From Chamaecrista fasciculata (lineage: Eukaryota; Streptophyta; Magnoliopsida; Fabales; Fabaceae): DNA of 64,000 nt. A program made the position numbers and the translations under genes. Positions 58,336-64,000 of the stretch are shown piece after piece (position 1 is the stretch's first letter; the number at the start of each line of letters is the position of its first letter). Location: contig QANZ01045264.1 of NCBI GenBank assembly GCA_003254925.1, positions 1 to 64,000 on the forward strand, written 5' to 3'. Under the pieces are notes generated by a model. That model saw only the letters and a list, made by a program, of their open reading frames with translations. It had not been told where the DNA came from and ran no database searches.

Positions 58336-59545
58336 GGTTTAGATCGAAAATGAACAGATGTCACAAAAGGTTCATATATACTCTTCAATGAAGCCTTCAA
58401 ATATTAAGAGATATTAGGCAAGTTATAAGCAAAGATTATAAGATAATTTAACACATGTTCCATGCATCACCGTACTATAGATTATGTTGAAATCTATCTG
58501 GTTAACAGTTAGGAAAACCATTTAATTATCTCAACTATATATATATAATTATATAACTAACGACTTTAATAACCAAATGTCAACCTTCATGCAGCTCAAG
58601 ATTAGGGATTGTAAATAAACTAATTAATCACGTCATCTTGTAATTTCACTTCTCATTACTCAGTTCTTTCATTAATGGAATTTGTTACCTAGAAATAAAT
58701 TTTTGATTTAGAGCTGGACTGTGTGTGTATAATATATATAAAGTGAATGTAAGTCACCTATAATCAACAGGGATATCTCTACAAACAATTAACAAGCTGA
58801 TATTGATCTATATATTTATATCCAAAACTACTGTCCCTATGTGTACAAATGGAGGAAGTTATGACTCCAACTATATAACATATGTTGTTGTTGACATATA
58901 TATATATATATATATATTTATATTTGATGATACGTAACCTACATGTTCTAAGCAACAATTTCAAATGTATATAGCAATAGTAAAAGTAAAAATATGAAAC
59001 TTAACTTTTGCGACTGAAAAATTTGGTATACGGATTCTTTTGTATAGATAGAATATATAGAAAGTTTGTGAGATTTTTAATCAGTTTTCAGAATTTTTCA
59101 GATTTTTTCACAAGTAATCAACTTTAAGAAAACTTCGTACATTTTAACCTTTTAAAAAAATGAGTGTGATCCTTTCCTTGCAATCTCTCCGGCCCTTCCT
59201 ATCAAAGTGGATCATTTGCATATTCTTAGTTTTGTTTTTTTTTTTTTTTGGCATTTCAAAAAGAGAAAGTTTAAGTCTTGCATATATTTCTTATTTTGTG
59301 AAACTTACATTTTCTCTCACTATTTGTTTTTTTTTTGTCTCTCTAAAATGTATTAAAATGCAGAGAAAAAAAAATAGTATAGAGGATTCGGATCCCCTTG
59401 CTAAATATTTAGTAATAGAGTAAATTAAACTAACAATTTGGTCCTTAAAAGATCACTGAGTTGACAACTCGTTCTCTGAAAGATTGAAATGTACAATTTA
59501 ATCCTTGAAAAATAAAAATGGTATACTTTTTTGGTTTACTCTTTA
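58336..59545. other. Intergenic DNA
   Basis: AT-rich, with a TATATA run near 58895-58920 and poly-T tracts. No gene, RNA or transposon end is recognised. Confidence 0.45.
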
Positions 59546-59554
59546 TAATATTTA

Positions 59555-60827
59555 GGTCGAAAGGTCATTTTGGTCCTAAAAGTATGCCCTAATGTTCAAT
59601 TTGGTCCTTTATGTTTTAAAATGTTTAAATTGGTCCAAAATGTGTGCAAAATGATCCTAACGTTACATTTCGTCCATTTTCTTTTTTAATGATGGGTGGT
59701 CCTGCTTACTTGACTACTCGATCTCTCTTTCCTATTTGTCTTGTTGGTAATTTAAAGGTTTCAAATTGGTCCATAATCTATTCAAAATGTTTCAAATTGG
59801 TCCTATATGTTTCACAACGTGATTCAATTTGATCCCCTATATTTAACACGTAGATTCAAAATGGTCCACAATGTTTATCACAAAGTGTCAAATTAAATTG
59901 ATCCAATATGTTGAGGCTATACAAGGCGTTCCCCTCACAAAATTATTTTTCGATACTAACATACTCATTACATTTTTTTTATTATTTTAATATAGTACAT
60001 TTAGATTTGGGATAGATTCACGGTTTCAAGTGCGCCCTTTATCAACCATACATTCATCCACCACACACTCATACTATGTTTCAGGTTGCCTTCCCAATCT
60101 AGGGAAATAGATTTATTGAATATATTTTATGTTATTAATATAATTCATTGCTTCAATACTTCATGTTCTCCAATTATGTTAACACACTTGCATGTAATAT
60201 ATTTATCTTTCAACTCTTTCATTGCTTTTTGTCATGGTATTCTATTTGCGAAAAATAATTTTTAGAGATATTTTTTAAGACCTAGAGAGAAAGAGAGGGA
60301 AAGAGTCAGAGAGTAGAAGCAAAAAAATCAACAATGGTAATAATTTTTCTCCCATATTATGCCTAATTTATCTCCTCTCAACATATCTATGTTTCTCATA
60401 GTCCTTCTCTCTATATTCTGACTTTGTCTCAGTCACTATCACTATATCACTATTGTTTATCACAAAGTATCAAATTGATCCAATATGTTGAGATTAAACA
60501 TTGTGGACCATTTTGAATCTGCGTGTTAAACAGAAATGACCAAATTGAATCATGTTCTAGAACATATGGGACCAATTTAAAATATTTTTAATAGATGATG
60601 ATGAACTATTTTGAAACCTTTAAATTACCAACAGGGCGAATAAGAGAGAAAGATGGTAGTCAGGTAAGCAGGAAATGTCATCATTAACAGAGCAAATGGA
60701 CGAAATGTAACATCATGACCATTTTGAATATTTTGTATACACTTAGGATCAATTTAAATATTTTAAAATATAAATGACCAAATTGAACATTAAGGCATAC
60801 ATTTAGGACCAAAATAACTCTTTAACC
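59555..60827. mobile_element. Non-autonomous MULE with long inverted arms
   Basis: Starts GGTCGAAAGGTCATTTTGG and ends ...CTCTTTAACC. It is flanked by a perfect 9-bp duplication, TAATATTTA (59546-59554 and 60828-60836). The arms (to about 59925 and from about 60455) are inverted through 'gttcaatttggtc', 'catttcgtcca', 'ttaaaggtttcaaa' and 'gattcaatttg'. The roughly 530-base core is unrelated, with CACCACAC-rich and TC-rich parts. No transposase. Confidence 0.8.
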
Positions 60828-61006
60828 TAATATTTATATATTGACAATGTTCAAGTATTTATTTATTAAATGCAATATTTTTTATTGAGCTACTATCAAT
60901 TTTTTGGGTGGAATCTATCAATCTTTAAATATAAATGTGAATACTTCTCTCAATTAAAATTTGAACATAAATTTCCATAAAAAAATAATTGAACATGAAT
61001 TTACTG

Positions 61007-62684
61007 GACTTTTTTTTCTCGGTAGACTAAGAAAATTTAATAACCACACGTATAGACTATATTATAACCATATCACACATATAGGCTATTTTTACTGTAG
61101 CGAAATTGAGTTATGAAGAAACCGTCAACTGGGATGACAGTTTTACTGAAATAAAGCCGCTAATACGGATGACGGTTTGAGAAAACGAAGAAACCGTCAA
61201 CCCGGATGACGGTTTCTTTTGGAAAAAGTTGAAAATAAAACCGTCATCCGGAATGACGGTTTTCTAAAGAGAAAACCGTCAACCCGGATGACGGTTTCTC
61301 TTGACGGTGTTTCAAAGAGAAAACCGTCAACCTGGTTGACGGTTTCTTAACAATCACAACAAATCAATATTAATTACATCATTAATTTTAATCAAATCAA
61401 AAAAATTTTAATCACTAATTAATTTTTCAATATGATATCACATTAATCATACAACAAATCAATCAAAAAATATTGTTTCCCAAATTGATAATATTTTAAA
61501 AAAATTAATCAATAACTATTTAAAAAAATGAGTAAACTACCAAATTGGTCCCTGGATTATTGGCTCGCTGACAGATTAATCCCCGAATTTAGAAAATTGA
61601 CAAATAGGTCCCCAAATTTTTCTAACGAGTCAAATAGGTCCCCGAATTTTTTTAACGTTAGTCAAATAGGTCCCCGAATAACATGCACAGAAGGACCTAT
61701 TTGACAAATGTTAGAAAAATTCGGGGACCTATTTGTCAATTTCCTAAATCCGGGGACCCGAATTTTTCTAACGTTAGTCAAATAGGTCCCCGAATAACAT
61801 GCACAGAAGGACCAATTTGACAAATGTTAGAAAATTTTGGGGACCTATTTGTCAATTTTCTAAATCAGGGGACCCGAATTTTTCTAACGTTAGTCAAATA
61901 GGTCCCCGAATAACATGCACAGAAGGACCTATTTGACAAATGTTAGAAAAATTCGGGGACCTATTTGTCAATTTCCTAAATCCGGGGACCCGAATTTTTC
62001 TAACGTTAGTCAAATAGCAGGTCCCCGAATAACATGCACAGAAGGACCTATTTGACAAATGTTAGAAAAATTTGGGGACCTATTTGTCAATTTTCTAAAT
62101 TCGAGGACCAATCTGTCAGCGAGCCAATAATCCAGGGAGCAATTTGGTAGTTTACTCATTTTTTTTAAATAGTTATTGATTAATTTTTTTAAAATATTAT
62201 CAATTTGGGAAACAATATTTTTTGATTGATTTGTTGTATGATTAATGTGATATCATATTGAAAAATTAATTAGTGATTAAAATTTTTTTGATTTGATTAA
62301 AATTAATGATGTAATTAATATTTATTTGTTGTGATTGTTAAGAAACCATCAACCAGGTTGACGGTTTTCTCTTTGAAACACCGTCAGGAGAAACCGTCAT
62401 CCGGGTTGACGGTTTTCTCTTTAGAAAACCATCATTCCGGATGACGGTTTTATTTTCAACTTTTTCCAAAAGAAACCGTCATCTGGGTTGACGGTTTCTT
62501 CGTTTTCTCAAATCGTCATCCGTGTTAGCGGCTTTATTTCAGTAAAACTGTCATCCCAGTTGACAGTTTCTTCATAACCCAATTTTGCTACACTAAAAAT
62601 AGCCTATATGTATGATATGGTTATAATATAGTCTATACGTGTGGTTATTAAATTTTCTTAGTCTACCGAGAGAAAAAAAAAATC
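61007..62684. mobile_element. 1.7-kb palindromic element built from hairpin arrays
   Basis: Ends GACTTTTTTTTCTCGG and (complement) GATTTTTTTTTTCTCTCGG, flanked by GAATTTACTG at 60997-61006 and 62685-62694, which fits a MULE-type foldback. The outer arms contain six short near-palindromes each ('accgtcaacccggatgacggt' type; left arm 61118-61346, mirrored at about 62341-62575). An AT-rich section follows on each side (61347-61530 and 62162-62340). The centre (61531-62161) begins and ends with 'gagtaaactaccaaattgg' and its complement. It holds about four tandem units of about 116 bases, each itself palindromic. Nearly the whole element is one long foldback without coding capacity. Confidence 0.85.
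61531..62161. repeat. Central array of palindromic units of about 116 bp
   Basis: 'gtcaaataggtccccgaat' recurs near 61659, 61776, 61893 and 62008. Each is followed by 'aacatgcacagaagg' and the inverted counterpart 'ggacctatttgac'. The block has its own inverted ends and may be a second element inside the first. Confidence 0.75.
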
Positions 62685-62694
62685 GAATTTACTG

Positions 62695-63235
62695 TGTTAA
62701 ATGGAAGACAAGCCCCTCTTGTTAAGGTCAATCTTAGTTGGTTATTCATAATTTATACCAATCTTAGTTGGTTATTCATAATTTATACCTTGCATATTTA
62801 AATCATTTATGACTCATTTAATGTTTTTGACAATCTTATGTTAAATAACATATATTGTATAGCCTATAAGAATTGAACCTAAATACTTGAGAATAATTAT
62901 TTATTATAATGAGTTTCATTTTAATCTTTATTTTGATATATATATACATAATTTTTTTTAATTCAACTATTGATTCGATTTAAATCTAATGATGACTTGA
63001 AGACTTGACCAATTTAATATTGGGCCTAGTTTTTAAAACATTGCATAATTTATTGGGTTAGGTTATTGGTAAAGAGAAATTCCTGGAAATAATTATTTGT
63101 GTTTTCAAACCCCAAAAGTGGGCCAAACATGAATGGGGCAGTGATTGGGCTAAAGGAATGTTTGGCAATGAAGTTTGCTAAACCAAATATATGGTTCATG
63201 CCTTCATGGTGCTAATTAATAGCAAATACGATTCA
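62695..63235. other. Intergenic DNA
   Basis: Contains a 30-bp direct duplication ('aatcttagttggttattc...' twice, about 62730-62789). No gene. Confidence 0.45.
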
Positions 63236-63244
63236 TTACTTAAA

Positions 63245-63969
63245 GACAACTATTGGCAACTCCATTGGGTCATTTTCAGTTATTCCTCCAATATTTTTTT
63301 GGGTCAATTATATCTCAAACGTTTTACATTTGAGTCAATTATACCACAACCCTTAATTAATTACAGAGTAGTCCAGAATGTTTGTCATTATTAACAAATA
63401 GATCCTTAGAAGCCATTAACAACTCTCCTTCTCTTAACCTAAAACAACATCCTCACACTTCATCGTCAGCATCTACTCTGTCCTCGTTTCCATCGACATG
63501 GTCCTTCTCATCGTCGCCCTCAGCTTCTTGGTCTCCCCTAAATTACGTCGTTCTCATCTCTTTTCCTTCTCTTACAACTGCCTCTCTCACCCAGCTATTG
63601 GTATTTCTGCTTGATTTCTCTGTATTCGAGGCTCACCGGCGAGTTTGTGTTTGGTTACCGAAACTGTGAAAAACAGAGGGGAGAGATTTTTCGAGTTTCT
63701 CAATTACAGGGACCAATTCGTTAAAGATTACAAACATTCTAGATTGTTTTGTAATTAGTTAGGGACTCGTGTGAAAGAAAAATCTTGAGAGAATGGAGGA
63801 TTTCTAAATAATGGAAACTTAAGGAACTTAAAACAAACAAAAAATACCGGTTGGGGTATAATAATTGACTCAAATGTGAAACGTTTGGGATACAATTGAC
63901 CCAAAAATAACATTAGGAATATAACTAAAAATAACCTCATACGTTAGGTGTACAAACAATACTTTTGCC
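63245..63969. mobile_element. Non-autonomous MULE with GC-rich core, related to 41652-43111 by its ends
   Basis: Ends GACAACTATTGGC and (complement) GGCAAAAGTATTG. The flanks TTACTTAAA (63236-63244) and TTACTTGAA (63970-63978) match at 8 of 9 positions. The arms are inverted through 'ttttttgggtcaatt', 'aaacgttttacatttgag' and 'tcaattata'. The core (63420-63680) is TC-rich with higher GC and no convincing gene. Confidence 0.7.
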
Positions 63970-64000
63970 TTACTTGAATTATACATGACTAGACTTTAGA

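Noticed and set aside
61118-61346. Regularly spaced short palindromes as a CRISPR array
   Set aside because: The spacers are not unique, the array is mirrored in a transposon foldback, and the setting is a plant nuclear genome.
63382-63669. 95-codon frame in the 63245-63969 MULE
   Set aside because: No ATG start, Ser-rich simple composition, no domain.

Overview
The window looks like nuclear DNA of a eudicot plant. It is very AT-rich, its genes carry GT-AG introns, and it holds plant-type F-box/LRR genes, Helitrons, Mutator-like (MULE) and hAT elements, MITEs and LTR-retrotransposon fossils. I cannot name the species. A few ambiguous bases (N) mark assembly weak points.

Host genes. Three intact members of one F-box/LRR family make up the gene content: gene 1 (6825-9761, plus strand, 612 residues), gene 2 (31508-34218, minus, 614) and gene 3 (52310-54893, minus, 608). 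All have three exons joined in phase 0 and the same 71-codon middle exon. Their upstream regions are also related. Parts of these are duplicated in front of genes 1 and 2, and a gene-less promoter ghost at 43130-44235 suggests that a fourth copy has been lost.

Layout. 1-6180: a partial long-TIR element, a foldback, and a tandem array of roughly 0.7-kb units leading into gene 1. 9.8-18 kb: a duplicated segment (copy A, related to copy B at 21.9-28.6 kb and copy C at 56.1-58.2 kb) carrying a short Helitron and a miniature LTR element. 18.7-22.3 kb: MULE and foldback elements. 22.7-28.1 kb: a large Helitron-like insertion carrying an RPA1-like gene fragment and a different F-box gene. 28.6-31.5 kb: a TIR element and a truncated MULE. 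34.2-36.9 kb: duplicated gene 2 upstream DNA with nested MITEs. 39.2-41.6 kb: Ty3/gypsy-type fossil. 41.7-43.1 kb: long-TIR MULE. 45.0-51.1 kb: a 6.1-kb MULE with a decayed transposase and an intact two-exon GRF zinc-finger gene on the opposite strand. 59.5-64.0 kb: three more long-inverted-repeat elements, one a 1.7-kb palindrome built from arrays of small hairpins.

How it fits together. The locus is a small F-box family that spread by local duplication, with promoter blocks copied along with or without genes, and was then heavily loaded with DNA transposons. Because three copies of one segment survive, several insertions have a paralogous empty site inside the window, so their borders and relative order can be read directly. 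The least ordinary items are the GRF gene inside the MULE, the hairpin-array palindrome, and the gene-carrying Helitron.
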